DNA from: CAVQUE01 sp046290435 | GTDB lineage: Bacteria; Actinomycetota; Acidimicrobiia; Acidimicrobiales; UBA8592 | DNA length: 64,000 nt | NCBI GenBank assembly: GCA_046290435.1 | Contig: JBKAGO010000001.1 | Location: 39,609 to 103,608, forward strand | Direction: 5' to 3' | Shown here: in pieces, positions 50,723-58,938 of the stretch | Layout of the letters: each line of letters begins with the position of its first letter | How positions within the stretch are numbered: position 1 is the first letter of the stretch | Notes under the pieces: generated by a model | The model's input: only the letters and a program-made list of their open reading frames with translations | The model's database searches: none | What the model was told of the DNA's origin: nothing | Made by a program: the position numbers and the translations under genes

Positions 50723-51867
50723 ATGGAATTGGCAGGGCAGGGCAGGATGACGAGCGCCAGCGAGTAAGGCGCTTCTGGAGAGGCTCTTTCGTAATCTCGA
50801 TCGTCGTGGCTCTGGTGTCCACCCTTACGGTGCCCGCTGCAGCGCAGCCAAACCCCCGAACACCTCCTAGAGCGCTCCCGCCCGGCGACGAGAGACCACT
50901 CGACCCAGTCGCCGAGATCGATGCTGCGCTGGCGCGGGCTCCGCAGCACACCCGGACTGCGCAACGTGGTCCAGTAGAGGTCCGAGAGGCCGGAGACATG
51001 CTCGTCGCTACTGTCCGGAGCGGGGCTGACCACCCGGCAAACGTCGAGGCAGACCTGGCGGATGACGCCCACGCGGTCGACCGTGAGGTGACAGTGAAAC
51101 GCTTCGCTGCAGCCGGAGCGACCGTTTCCGACGGTGACGAGCGTCGGGCTTCAGCAGTGCACCGCGACGGTTCCGGCACCGTTGTCGAGGGATTCGTGGA
51201 CGGATTCCGAGTATTCGAGGTGATCGCGTCGGCCGACGCCGCCCACACGTTCGACTATGGCATCGACATCGACGGTCGGCCGGCCCAGTTCCTGCCAGTC
51301 GAAGACGGGTCAGTACTCGTCGGTAGGGGCAACGAGGCAGATTTCGTAGCCATCGGCCGGATCGATGCACCATGGGCGATCGACGGCCAGGGCCGAGATG
51401 TTGGCAGCAACTATGCGGTGAGCGATGACGGAACCCGACTCCAGCTCTCGGCGGAGCGGTCCGGCGCAGCCCGCTACCCCCTCACCGCCGACCCGAGTTT
51501 CACGTTCTTCGCCGGCGAAGTCCACTGCTCGTGGGGAAGCTGCACCTTCTACCTCGAACGGAGCAGGTCGCGCTGGATCCATAGAACGCTCACCAGCCAT
51601 AGTGGGGACGTCGCCGTCGGAACCGTCGCAAGTGCTGCCTGCGGTTGGCTGGGCGCAGCCCTTGGCCTTGGCTGGGTAGCAATGCTCTCATGCGCCGCAA
51701 TCGTGGCGTCACAACTCTGGCAATTGACTCACCACACTCGCGGCAAGCGCTGCCTCACCTTCAAGCGCTGGCACTGGGAAACCGCACCGTACAGTCAAAT
51801 CAGCTCAGTACCCATCCACCACTCGAGGTGCCACCGCTTCGGAAACCCTGGGAGCGGTTCATGGTAA
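50723..51867 (+). CDS. Secreted protein with hydrophobic C-terminal segment, apparent frameshift
   Basis: ATG 50723 has AAGGGGAG 9 nt upstream but that frame stops after 14 codons (MELAGQGRMTSASE). The -1 frame from 50764 continues with RRFWRGSFVISIVVALVSTL, a signal peptide cleaved after AAA, and about 340 more residues. Unshifted starts in the main frame exist (ATG 50623) but place some 45 odd residues before the signal. The mature part has a strand-rich domain ending ARYPLTADPSF (a motif of actinobacterial secreted proteins), then CSWGSCTFYLERS, a hydrophobic stretch (AACGWLGAALGLGWVAMLSC) and a basic Cys/His-rich tail. Function unknown. Confidence 0.6.
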
Positions 51868-51892
51868 TTGACCTATTCAATGACCTCAGACC

Positions 51893-52075
51893 ATGAATAC
51901 GAACAAGAACCGACTTCGACTTTTCGGAGCAGCAATGTTGTCGATGGGGATTTGCTATCTCTGCATCGGCCTGATCAGCGACTACTCGAGCTTCGCCTTT
52001 AGTGGCTTGGTTCTCATGCCCATCGGAATAGCGCTTCTTGCGGCTTCATGGATCAAGGAACGACGAGCTGAATGA
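51893..52075 (+). CDS. Small two-TM membrane protein A
   Basis: 60 residues. Two helices (LFGAAMLSMGICYLCIGLI and FSGLVLMPIGIALLAASWI) joined by SDYSSFA, ending WIKERRAE. Starts 25 bp after the secreted-protein stop. Shares a G-x2-M-x3-GI-x-Y...SD-x2-S...GIALL-x-A-x-WIK-x-R-x-A pattern with the next gene, so the two are paralogs. DNA is clearly less GC-rich than the flanks. Could be an accessory or immunity-type partner of the secreted protein. Confidence 0.6.
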   Translation: MNTNKNRLRLFGAAMLSMGICYLCIGLISDYSSFAFSGLVLMPIGIALLAASWIKERRAE

Positions 52076-52268
52076 GTTGGGCGCAGGGGTGCGCGGTCCG
52101 GCTCGCCGATTGGCGCGAAAACAGTCACGCCGAGCCGAGGGCCCGCTTCCGCCCCGAAAGGGTCAAAGTAATGAGTATCGGATGTCCATGACCGAAGGTG
52201 CCCGGCGGGGCTTTCTACAGAGCTTTCACCATTCCATTTCCTGCCGAAATGCCTAGGAGCTTCGGACG

Positions 52269-52538
52269 ATGACTAAGACCCGATGGTGGAACGATGCCCC
52301 TTGGAATGACAGGCGACGCCCGTATTTTTGGGGATTTCCCATGGTCGGCGTGGGTATCGGCTACGTCGGCACTCCGCTCTACTATCTGGCATTCGTTTCG
52401 GACTTCGATTCTTCGCTATCAGAAGAACTGGCGACGCCTATGATGCAAGTCGGCATCGCATCTCTGCTGCTCGGGCTCGCGCTTCTCGTCGCCGGATGGA
52501 TCAAGCACCGGAAAGCCCGAGACACCCGTCCGGGCTAG
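52269..52538 (+). CDS. Small two-TM membrane protein B, paralog of A
   Basis: 89 residues, AGGAG 9 nt before ATG. A Trp-rich N terminus (RWWNDAPWNDRRRPYFWGFP) precedes two helices (VGVGIGYVGTPLYYLAFVSD and VGIASLLLGLALLVAGWI), ending WIKHRKARD. C-terminal half aligns with protein A. The 193-bp gap before it (52076-52268) has no gene; a short GC hairpin followed by TTTCT at 52200-52214 may terminate the upstream unit. Confidence 0.6.
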   Translation: MTKTRWWNDAPWNDRRRPYFWGFPMVGVGIGYVGTPLYYLAFVSDFDSSLSEELATPMMQVGIASLLLGLALLVAGWIKHRKARDTRPG

Positions 52539-52572
52539 GCCTCCCGCAAGGCAGCGTCAGCTGCTCCCAATC

Positions 52573-52704
52573 GAGCTCGTCACCCGGAACGCGAAGATCC
52601 TGTCAGCCCTCGACATCGACTGACCGACCGGTCAGTCGTTCTGGCGCCGAAACTTGTTGCTCTGGCGACGAGTTTCGGCGCCAGAACCGATGGCCTGTCG
52701 GACC
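52573..52704 (+). repeat. Right copy of the islet-flanking direct repeat
   Basis: 52573-52623 translates as ELVTRNAKILSALDID-stop, matching the end of the ATPase (ELVTQKAKILSALGID). It is followed by the hairpin GTTCTGGCGCCGAAACT (52638-52654) / AGTTTCGGCGCCAGAAC (52671-52687), a perfect 17-bp stem, and GATGGCC...CGAG. There is no ATPase gene in front of it, so it is an orphan 3' end. Confidence 0.8.
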
Positions 52705-52709
52705 GAGCG

Positions 52710-53924
52710 CTACGCGGACGTCGACCAGGGTTGGCCGCGCTGGACGTCGATGTCTCTCGGGAGGCCCAGGACGGCTTCGGCGACGATGTTGCGCTGCACG
52801 GCGAACGTGCCGCCGCCCAGCGTCAACGCCGGGCCGAACAGGAACCCGTAGTGCCAGATGGGGTCGACGTCGGGGAACTGCGACGTGTCGGTCTTCACCT
52901 CGGTGGCTCCCGATCGCTCCCGGCCCGGGATCGCACCCGCCGGGCCCGAACCCTCGAGCATCGCTGCCGCCCCGACCAGCTCCTGGGCGACGGCCATCAC
53001 GTGCTGGCCGTGCTCGTCGCCCATGATCTTCTGGATCGACGCCTCGGGCCCCGGCTGCTTGCCGGCCAGACGGGCCGTCAACGTGCGCAGGCGGTTGAGC
53101 CGCAGCACCTCCGATTCGCACCACAACCGGGCGAGGCGCTGGCGCTGCACCGGATCGGTCACCGGCCCGCCGGCGCGCACCAGGTCGAACAGCGTCGCCG
53201 CCGACGGCCCCGCACCCCACAGCGACCCGCCCGACGACAGCGACACCCGCTCGTTGGCGAGCGTGACCTTCGCCAGGCGCCAGCCGTCGCCCTCGCCTCC
53301 CACCCGCAGCGACGCCGGGATCCGGACGTCGTCGAAGAAGACCTGGTTGAACGAATGCGCCGTGGTCATGTCGACGATGGGCGACATGGAGATCCCGGGC
53401 AGGTCCATCGGGCAGATGAAGTACGAGATGCCCTTGTGCTTGGGCACGGTCGGATCGGTCCGGGCGATGAGGACGCCGAACTGGGAGTAGTGGCCGCCAC
53501 TGGTCCAGATCTTCGAACCGTTCACCACGTACTCGTCGCCGTCGCGCACCGCCCGCGTGGCCAGGTTGGCGAGATCCGACCCGGCGTCGGGCTCGCTGAA
53601 GAGCTGACACCAGATCTCCTCGCCCGCCAGCGCCGGCATGACGTAGCGGTCGATCTGTTCGGGCGTGCCCGCCTCGAGGATCGTCGGCACGGCCCAGCCG
53701 ATGCCGATGGCGTTGTTCGGCCGCCGGACCTGCGCAGCGTTGAGCTCCTCGTCGATGATCAGCTGATGCATCGGCTCGGCGTCGAGCCCGAACGGCGGCG
53801 GCAGGTGCGGCGCCACATAGCCCGCCTCGGCCAACGTCCGCCCCGACGGCGCCGGATGTGCAGCAATCCACTCGCGCACCGCAACTCGGCGCGGGTCGTC
53901 GTCGGCCGGAAAGTCGAAGTCCAC
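52710..53924 (-). CDS. Acyl-CoA dehydrogenase
   Basis: 404 residues from GTG 53924, with AGGGGGA just upstream. Motifs: CQLFSEPDAGSDLANLATRA, VNGSKIWTSGGHYSQFGVLI, TTAHSFNQVFFDDVRIPASL and LGGGTFAVQRNIVAEAVLGL. Oxidises an acyl-CoA with FAD, feeding ETF. Distinct from the pair at 32.5-34.8 kb and not in an obvious operon. Ends 5 bp from the right islet repeat. Confidence 0.9.
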   Translation of the reverse strand: MDFDFPADDDPRRVAVREWIAAHPAPSGRTLAEAGYVAPHLPPPFGLDAEPMHQLIIDEELNAAQVRRPNNAIGIGWAVPTILEAGTPEQIDRYVMPALAGEEIWCQLFSEPDAGSDLANLATRAVRDGDEYVVNGSKIWTSGGHYSQFGVLIARTDPTVPKHKGISYFICPMDLPGISMSPIVDMTTAHSFNQVFFDDVRIPASLRVGGEGDGWRLAKVTLANERVSLSSGGSLWGAGPSAATLFDLVRAGGPVTDPVQRQRLARLWCESEVLRLNRLRTLTARLAGKQPGPEASIQKIMGDEHGQHVMAVAQELVGAAAMLEGSGPAGAIPGRERSGATEVKTDTSQFPDVDPIWHYGFLFGPALTLGGGTFAVQRNIVAEAVLGLPRDIDVQRGQPWSTSA

Positions 53925-54027
53925 TGGTTCCCCCTGGGTCTCGGTCGCAGAGACCGTAGTTGCTGACCGCGTGCGGGGGTCCCGCTCCGAGCAACATGCG
54001 GGGCCCGCCACGTACTCTGGCGCAGCG

Positions 54028-54612
54028 ATGAACGAGATGCCCGACGACAACTCCAGCACCGACGACGCAAGTGCGGGTCAAGCCGTGACCATCGTCGAAG
54101 CGGACCCGACGTGGACCGACCGATACGTGCAGGCTGCATCGGAGCTGCGAGCAGCGCTCGGTGATCGCATCGTTGCCATGGAACACATCGGCAGCACTGC
54201 GGTGCCCGGACTCGCTGCGAAACCGGTGATCGACATCCAGCTCGGGGTGCGCTCACTACGCGACGACGGCGAACTCGTCGCTGCGATCGAGTCGATCGGG
54301 TACCGCTACCGCCCCGACCTCGAGGCGGGCTTCGCGAATCGTCGGTTCTTCCAACGCGAAGGCGATGACGTGCGCCTGGTCAACCTCCACGTCGCCGAAC
54401 GGACCGACGTCGACTGGTGGGATCGCCACCTCGCGTTCCGGGACTGGCTGCGGACGCACCCGGATGACCGGGAGGCCTATGCGGGACTGAAGCACGATCT
54501 GGCCGCCCGTCACCGCCACGATCGCGTTGCATACACCGAGGCGAAGTCGGCGTTCATCGACGTCATCGTCGGTCGAGCTCTCGCGGCCGGCACCGACAGT
54601 ACGGAACCCTGA
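54028..54612 (+). CDS. GrpB-family protein (UPF0157)
   Basis: 194 residues from ATG 54028. GrpB signature: VEADPTWTDRY, MEHIGSTAVPGLAAKPVIDI (nucleotidyltransferase-like GS...D-x-D) and HVAERTDVDWWDRHLAFRDW. Family members adopt a minimal nucleotidyltransferase fold; some are fused to CoaE dephospho-CoA kinase. Free-standing here. Function unproven. Confidence 0.88.
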   Translation: MNEMPDDNSSTDDASAGQAVTIVEADPTWTDRYVQAASELRAALGDRIVAMEHIGSTAVPGLAAKPVIDIQLGVRSLRDDGELVAAIESIGYRYRPDLEAGFANRRFFQREGDDVRLVNLHVAERTDVDWWDRHLAFRDWLRTHPDDREAYAGLKHDLAARHRHDRVAYTEAKSAFIDVIVGRALAAGTDSTEP

Positions 54613-54694
54613 GGCGCGTTCAGTGATCCGGATCCCGCCCCAGCCGAACAGTCGCTGCATCAGGGATCAGCCCTCGCCAGGGGAGCCCGCCACG

Positions 54695-55072
54695 TCACCA
54701 GGGTCGGACGATCTCCACTGTGTCGCTGCGGAGGTCGCCCGACGCGGTCAGCAGCGGCAGCGCCAGCTGCTCGGCGAGCACCAGCGCCGACCACGAATCC
54801 AGCTCGTCGACGGCGCCGACGCCGGCCCGCGACAGCATTGCCGCCACCAGTGATCGGACCGGGAACCACTCGTCGACAGCGGCGAGCGCCAGCCCGATCT
54901 CGACCTCGACCCGCGCCGGGTCGCCTTCGTGGCGAAGGCCCAGGAAGCGTCCGACGGTCATCGACGTCCAGTCGAGCGCGATGATCTCGGCGCCGTCGGG
55001 CGACGATCCCTCCAGTGCGCCGGCGGCAACGAGGACACCGCCGGCGTCGCAGACGATGCTCGAGTACGTCAC
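54695..55072 (-). CDS. PIN-like toxin
   Basis: 125 residues from GTG 55072, overlapping the antitoxin stop (GTGA). VTYSSIVCDAGGVLVAAGAL carries the first acidic residue; DELDSWSALVLAEQLALPLL and TASGDLRSD correspond to the PIN C-terminal helix and strand. Similar to VapC-like proteins though more diverged than the toxin at 29914. Paired with a recognisable antitoxin. Confidence 0.75.
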   Translation of the reverse strand: MTYSSIVCDAGGVLVAAGALEGSSPDGAEIIALDWTSMTVGRFLGLRHEGDPARVEVEIGLALAAVDEWFPVRSLVAAMLSRAGVGAVDELDSWSALVLAEQLALPLLTASGDLRSDTVEIVRPW

Positions 55073-55290
55073 CGCTTGCCGTCGATCGAGCGGAGTCGAT
55101 CCCTGATTGCTTCGAACTGATCGCGCCGCATCGGCTCGCGACCAGCGGTCAGCTCGGCGGGGGTCCGCCGGGCCGCCAGGCGGGTGAGCTCGTTGCGCAG
55201 GTACTGCTGCACCGACAACCCAGCGGCTTCGGCCTGCTCTCGGAGGCGCCTGCCGACATCGTCGTCGAGGTCCTTGATGTTGAGATCCAT
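55069..55290 (-). CDS. VapB-type antitoxin
   Basis: 73 residues. MDLNIKDLDDDVGRRLREQA and AGLSVQQYLRNELTRLAARR form a ribbon-helix-helix (FitA/VapB-like); the C-terminal tail would bind the toxin. Leaderless start: TAGAAT lies 6 nt before the ATG and overlaps an 8-bp-arm palindrome, so self-repression is likely. Confidence 0.82.
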   Translation of the reverse strand: MDLNIKDLDDDVGRRLREQAEAAGLSVQQYLRNELTRLAARRTPAELTAGREPMRRDQFEAIRDRLRSIDGKR

Positions 55291-55296
55291 CGTCGC

Positions 55297-55316
55297 ATTC
55301 TACCACTTTGGTAGAA
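55297..55316 (-). promoter_or_regulatory. Antitoxin operator overlapping a leaderless promoter
   Basis: TTCTACCA (55298-55305), CTT, TGGTAGAA (55309-55316) is a perfect 8-bp dyad. Its inner edge contains the minus-strand -10 box TAGAAT (55302-55297), which ends 6 nt from the antitoxin ATG. Binding of the antitoxin here would block RNA polymerase directly. Confidence 0.75.
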
Positions 55317-55365
55317 GTCGCCCGGCTGTCAGCAGGGCTGTGGAACCACTGGGACCCGAACCACT

Positions 55366-55454
55366 GGGGTCAAGTCGTACTTTCAACCAACTCGTCACGC
55401 AGCGGCCTCCAGGGCTCGTCGGCCCGGAGTTGGTTGAAAGTACGACTTGACCCC
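55366..55454. repeat. REPIN-like doublet, subfamily 1
   Basis: Perfect 28-nt arms at 55366-55393 and 55427-55454 with a 33-nt spacer containing GCGGCCTCCAGGGCTC. Flanked on the left by AACCACT, as at 31183 and 46533. Between the antitoxin start region and the 3' end of the next gene. Confidence 0.9.
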
Positions 55455-55463
55455 AGCCCTGCC

Positions 55464-57860
55464 CTAGCCCTCGAGGGCCAACAGCGCGGCGTTGACGATG
55501 TTGCCGGCGGAGATGCCGGCGATCTCGTGGAGGTCGGCGATGGTGCCGGACTCGCCGAAGCGGTCGACTCCCAGCGGGATCTGACGCACGCCGATGGCCG
55601 AGCCCAGCCAGGCCAAAGCGTGGCTGGACGCATCGTGCACGCTGACCAGCGGCCAGCCCCGTCGCTCGGGCGGGACCAGCAGATGCACCGGGCTCGGCTC
55701 GCGCACCACCCGTCCGGTCGACGCGGCGCCGGCGTGGCGGCGCTGCCAGCCCCGGTAGAGGCGGTCGGCGCTGGTGATCATCACCACATCGACGTCGACG
55801 CCCTCGTCGTCGAGCTCCGCCGCGGCCGCCAGCGCCTCGGGGACCATCACCCCGGTGACGGCAAGGGTGACACCCGGACGACCGTCGCCTGCGGCGCCGC
55901 TCCCGTCCTCGGCCCTGCCCGCGGCCCCGGCCCTGCCTGCGGCTTCGCTCAGGCGGTAGCCGCCGCTGACGACCTGGCGGCGCAACGTCGCCTCACCCAG
56001 CCGGTCGAGCGCCGCGGCGAACGGGGCCTGGTCCAGCGGGCGCGTCGACAGGCGCAGGTAAAGGCTCTCGCCGTCGGGGTCGGCCAGACGGTTCAGCCCG
56101 TCGCAGAGCAGCCAGTCGACTTCGGTGTGGAACGCCGGCTCGCAGAACGTCACGCCCGGCAGCTCCATCCCGACCGACGCGGTGATGGTCGACTGGTGCG
56201 CCCCGCCCTCGGGAGCCAGCGTCACGCCCGACGGTGTCCCGGCCACCACGAAACGCGCGCCGTTGTAGAGCGAGTACACGAACGCGTCGAGGCCGCGCAG
56301 CACGAACGGGTCGTACACCGTGCCCACCGGCAGGAGCATCTCGCCGTGGTGCTCGTGGGCCAGGCCCAGCTGGCCGAGCAGCAGGAACAGGTTCATCTCG
56401 GAGATCCCGAGCTCGATGTGCCGCCCCGACGGGCCCGGCGCCCACTTGAGCAGCCGGTCGGCGCCGCCGTGGTCGTCCCGCTCGTCGGGCGAGAACACCC
56501 CGGTCTTGTTGATCCAGCCGCCGAGGTTGGTGGAGATCGACACGTCGGGCGACACCGTCACGATCCGCCGGCGAACGTGCTCGACGTCGGCCAGCGCCGC
56601 CAGCACCCGGCCGAACGCCTCCTGTGACGACGTCCGGCCCGACGTCGCCAGCGGTGTCGCCGCGACCGGCACCCCCGGGTCGGGCCGCGGCGCCGGAGGC
56701 TCGTTGTTGATCTCGCCGCCCACCGACGCACACACCCGCCCCTCAGGGCTGTCGGGATCGAAGCGATCCCACTCGGTTTCGGGCTTCAGACCCAGGCGCG
56801 TGCGGAAGTCCTCGATCTGGGCGCCCGTCAGCAGCGCCGCATGGTTGAGCGGATCGCCGGCGATGGGCAGCGACCAACCCTTGATCGTGTAGGCGAACAC
56901 GACGCTGGGCCGATCGGTGACGGCGTCGCACTCTCGGAACGCATCGATCAGCAACCCCAGGTCGTGGCCGCCGAGGTTGAACACCAGCGACGCCAACGTG
57001 TCGTCGTCGAGCGGGGCGACGAGCTCGGCCAACTCGGGCGCGGCGCCGTCGAGGAACTTCGCACGCAGGGCATCGCCGCGCATGCTGAACAGCGACTGGT
57101 AGGCCTCGTTGGGCATCTCGTCGATGCGGGTCCGCCAGGCTTCCCCGCCGGGTTCGGCGAACGCCTTCTGCAACAGCCGCCCGTACTTGGCCTCGACCAC
57201 GTGCCAGCCGGCGTCGGCGAAGAACCGCTGCAGCCGGGTGGCCTGGATGTCGGGCACGACCCGGTCGAGGCTCTGCCGGTTGAGGTCGACGACCAGGGTG
57301 ACGTTGCCGAGCCCCTGGGTGGCCGGGTCGGCGATGGCCTCCCAGACGTTGCCCTCGTCGAGCTCGGCGTCGCCGACGGTGGCGATGAATCGGGCCGGCG
57401 GACGGGCGTCGCCGTGGGCGTCGAGGAACCGCCGGGTGGCCGAGCTGAACAACGGCGCCACCGCGCCGAGGCCCACCGAGCCGGTGGAGAAGTCGGCGAC
57501 GTCGGGATCCTTGGTGCGCGACGGGTAGGCCTGCAGGCCGCCGCGCTGGCGCAGCGTCGTGAGGTACGACCGGTCGAGCTCGCCGGTGAGGTACTTGATG
57601 GCGTGATAGACGGGCGACGCGTGGGGCTTGACCGCCACCTTGTCCTCGCCACCGATGTGCGCGAACCACAGCGCCGTCATGATCGACACCATCGACGCCG
57701 ACGACGCCTGATGCCCGCCCACCTTGACCTCGCCGCCCTCGCGCCGGTTGGCGTGGTCGACCATCCGCACCGCCAACCACAGGACCCGCTGCTCGATGGT
57801 GCGCAGGACGTCGAGGTCGACTTCCGGCGTGGCTTCGGTGACGGGAACGACGTCGCTCAT
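55464..57860 (-). CDS. Pyruvate dehydrogenase E1-like thiamine-diphosphate enzyme (AceE type)
   Basis: 798 residues from ATG 57860. Homodimeric E1/transketolase layout: N-terminal GGHQASSASMVSIMTALWFA, ThDP-binding TVGDAELDEGNVWEA...VVDLNRQSLD (GDxE...N), Pyr domain VSPDVSISTNLGG...ELGISEMN, and C-terminal transketolase domain. Shorter than E. coli AceE (887), so a paralog acting on pyruvate or another 2-oxo acid is possible. No E2/E3 genes are nearby. Thiamine dependence links it loosely to the thiamine-uptake operon. Confidence 0.85.
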   Translation of the reverse strand: MSDVVPVTEATPEVDLDVLRTIEQRVLWLAVRMVDHANRREGGEVKVGGHQASSASMVSIMTALWFAHIGGEDKVAVKPHASPVYHAIKYLTGELDRSYLTTLRQRGGLQAYPSRTKDPDVADFSTGSVGLGAVAPLFSSATRRFLDAHGDARPPARFIATVGDAELDEGNVWEAIADPATQGLGNVTLVVDLNRQSLDRVVPDIQATRLQRFFADAGWHVVEAKYGRLLQKAFAEPGGEAWRTRIDEMPNEAYQSLFSMRGDALRAKFLDGAAPELAELVAPLDDDTLASLVFNLGGHDLGLLIDAFRECDAVTDRPSVVFAYTIKGWSLPIAGDPLNHAALLTGAQIEDFRTRLGLKPETEWDRFDPDSPEGRVCASVGGEINNEPPAPRPDPGVPVAATPLATSGRTSSQEAFGRVLAALADVEHVRRRIVTVSPDVSISTNLGGWINKTGVFSPDERDDHGGADRLLKWAPGPSGRHIELGISEMNLFLLLGQLGLAHEHHGEMLLPVGTVYDPFVLRGLDAFVYSLYNGARFVVAGTPSGVTLAPEGGAHQSTITASVGMELPGVTFCEPAFHTEVDWLLCDGLNRLADPDGESLYLRLSTRPLDQAPFAAALDRLGEATLRRQVVSGGYRLSEAAGRAGAAGRAEDGSGAAGDGRPGVTLAVTGVMVPEALAAAAELDDEGVDVDVVMITSADRLYRGWQRRHAGAASTGRVVREPSPVHLLVPPERRGWPLVSVHDASSHALAWLGSAIGVRQIPLGVDRFGESGTIADLHEIAGISAGNIVNAALLALEG

Positions 57861-57961
57861 CTGCACAGGGTGCCAGATCGGCGCCATCGACCACAGCCCC
57901 GATGTACTGCCCAGGGCGCGGCCACGCCCTGCGGGCGCCCCGACGACAGTCCAGTGCTCGT

Positions 57962-58072
57962 GTGTCGCCGATCCCGATCACGGTCGTTCTCGCCGGTGGC
58001 GCCACCCTCAGCGCCGTTCAGGTGGGCATGCTGCGTGCACTCGTCGAGCGCGTGCCAGGAAGGCGCCGATGA
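57962..58072 (+). pseudogene. N-terminal remnant of a patatin-like phospholipase
   Basis: 36 codons read PITVVLAGGATLSAVQVGML then RALVER and stop. GG-x-x-x-AVQVGMLRALVE is the oxyanion-hole start of patatin family lipases (normally GGGSLGAVQVGML). The GxSxG serine part is absent. The rest of the 57861-58176 gap also looks like debris: a minus-strand frame from 58097 reads MVYALLVGLIGAFLARARR, a lone membrane helix. Confidence 0.6.
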
Positions 58073-58176
58073 GCCCGACCAGCAGTGCGTAGACCATCGC
58101 CCCCCACGGCCGGGAGCGCTCGTGGGAGTTTCGCTGATCGTGATGCTCCGACGGGGTCCTCCCACGGTGGCCGCCG

Positions 58177-58653
58177 GTGGTGCTGTGCGGAGCGCAGCCG
58201 GACGTCTTCTACGAGATCCACGGCAGCGGGCCGCGGGTGGTGCTGATCAGCGGGACGGGCGCCGATCTGCGGCAGAACCCCCGGCGCGATCGTGATCTCC
58301 TGGCACAGCACCACGAGGTGTTGATGTACGACCAGCGGGGGCTCGGGCGCAGTGGCAAGCCCGATCGGCCGTACTCGATGGTCGACTACGCCGACGACCC
58401 GCTGTCGGCGATGGGCGCCCGCCGCCAGCTCGAGGCCAGGGCCGAGCATGACGTCTGGGACTCGCTCGGAGCGATCACCGCGCCGACCTTCGTGATCGGC
58501 GGCCAGTACGACATGCAGGCCCCGCCCGACAACGTCGAACGCCTCGCATCGCGCATCCCCGATGCGACCCTGCGCGTCTTCGACGGCGGCCACCTGTTCT
58601 TGCTGCAGGACCCCACGGCCTGGCCCGCCGTCGTCGACTTCCTCGCCGCCTGA
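58177..58653 (+). pseudogene. Internally deleted alpha/beta hydrolase
   Basis: 158 codons. The start matches alpha/beta hydrolases (FYEIHGSGPRVVLISGTGAD, YDQRGLGRSGKP) and so does the end (FVIGGQYDMQAPPDNVERLA, FDGGHLFLLQDP with catalytic His), but at about residue 72 (VDYADD|PLSAMG) some 100 residues are missing, including the nucleophile elbow GxSxGG. The frame is still open. Not expected to be a working hydrolase. Confidence 0.7.
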
Positions 58654-58938
58654 CCTCGCGGGCGGACCTGCGACAAGCGGGGTCAGGCACCGGTTGTCGG
58701 AGGGCGAACGGGATCCAGCGCAGAGTTCGGGCCATGCCGCACAACGACGGGCGACGGTCGTCGCGGCTACGTCTACGCCGCGGGTCGTGCCCCGTAACCG
58801 GCGGCCCGAGGCGACGTCTGAACGGCAATGGCGCCCTCGCACGAATCTGCCGTTTCGGACGGTCCCGCATCGGGGCCCATCGGAGGATCCGAGCAACGAT
58901 CAGTGCCGGCCCCATCGAGCGATCGCCGGCGCCCACGG
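58654..58938. other. Intergenic stretch with a REP-tip scar
   Basis: No convincing gene. GCGGGGTCAGGCACC at 58677-58691 resembles a repeat tip. Longer upstream starts for the next gene fall here but precede its signal peptide by 50 or more residues. Confidence 0.35.

Noticed and set aside
50459..52704. Integrative element with its own integrase
   Set aside because: No integrase, transposase or replication gene lies between the repeats, so only an islet with duplicated ends can be claimed.
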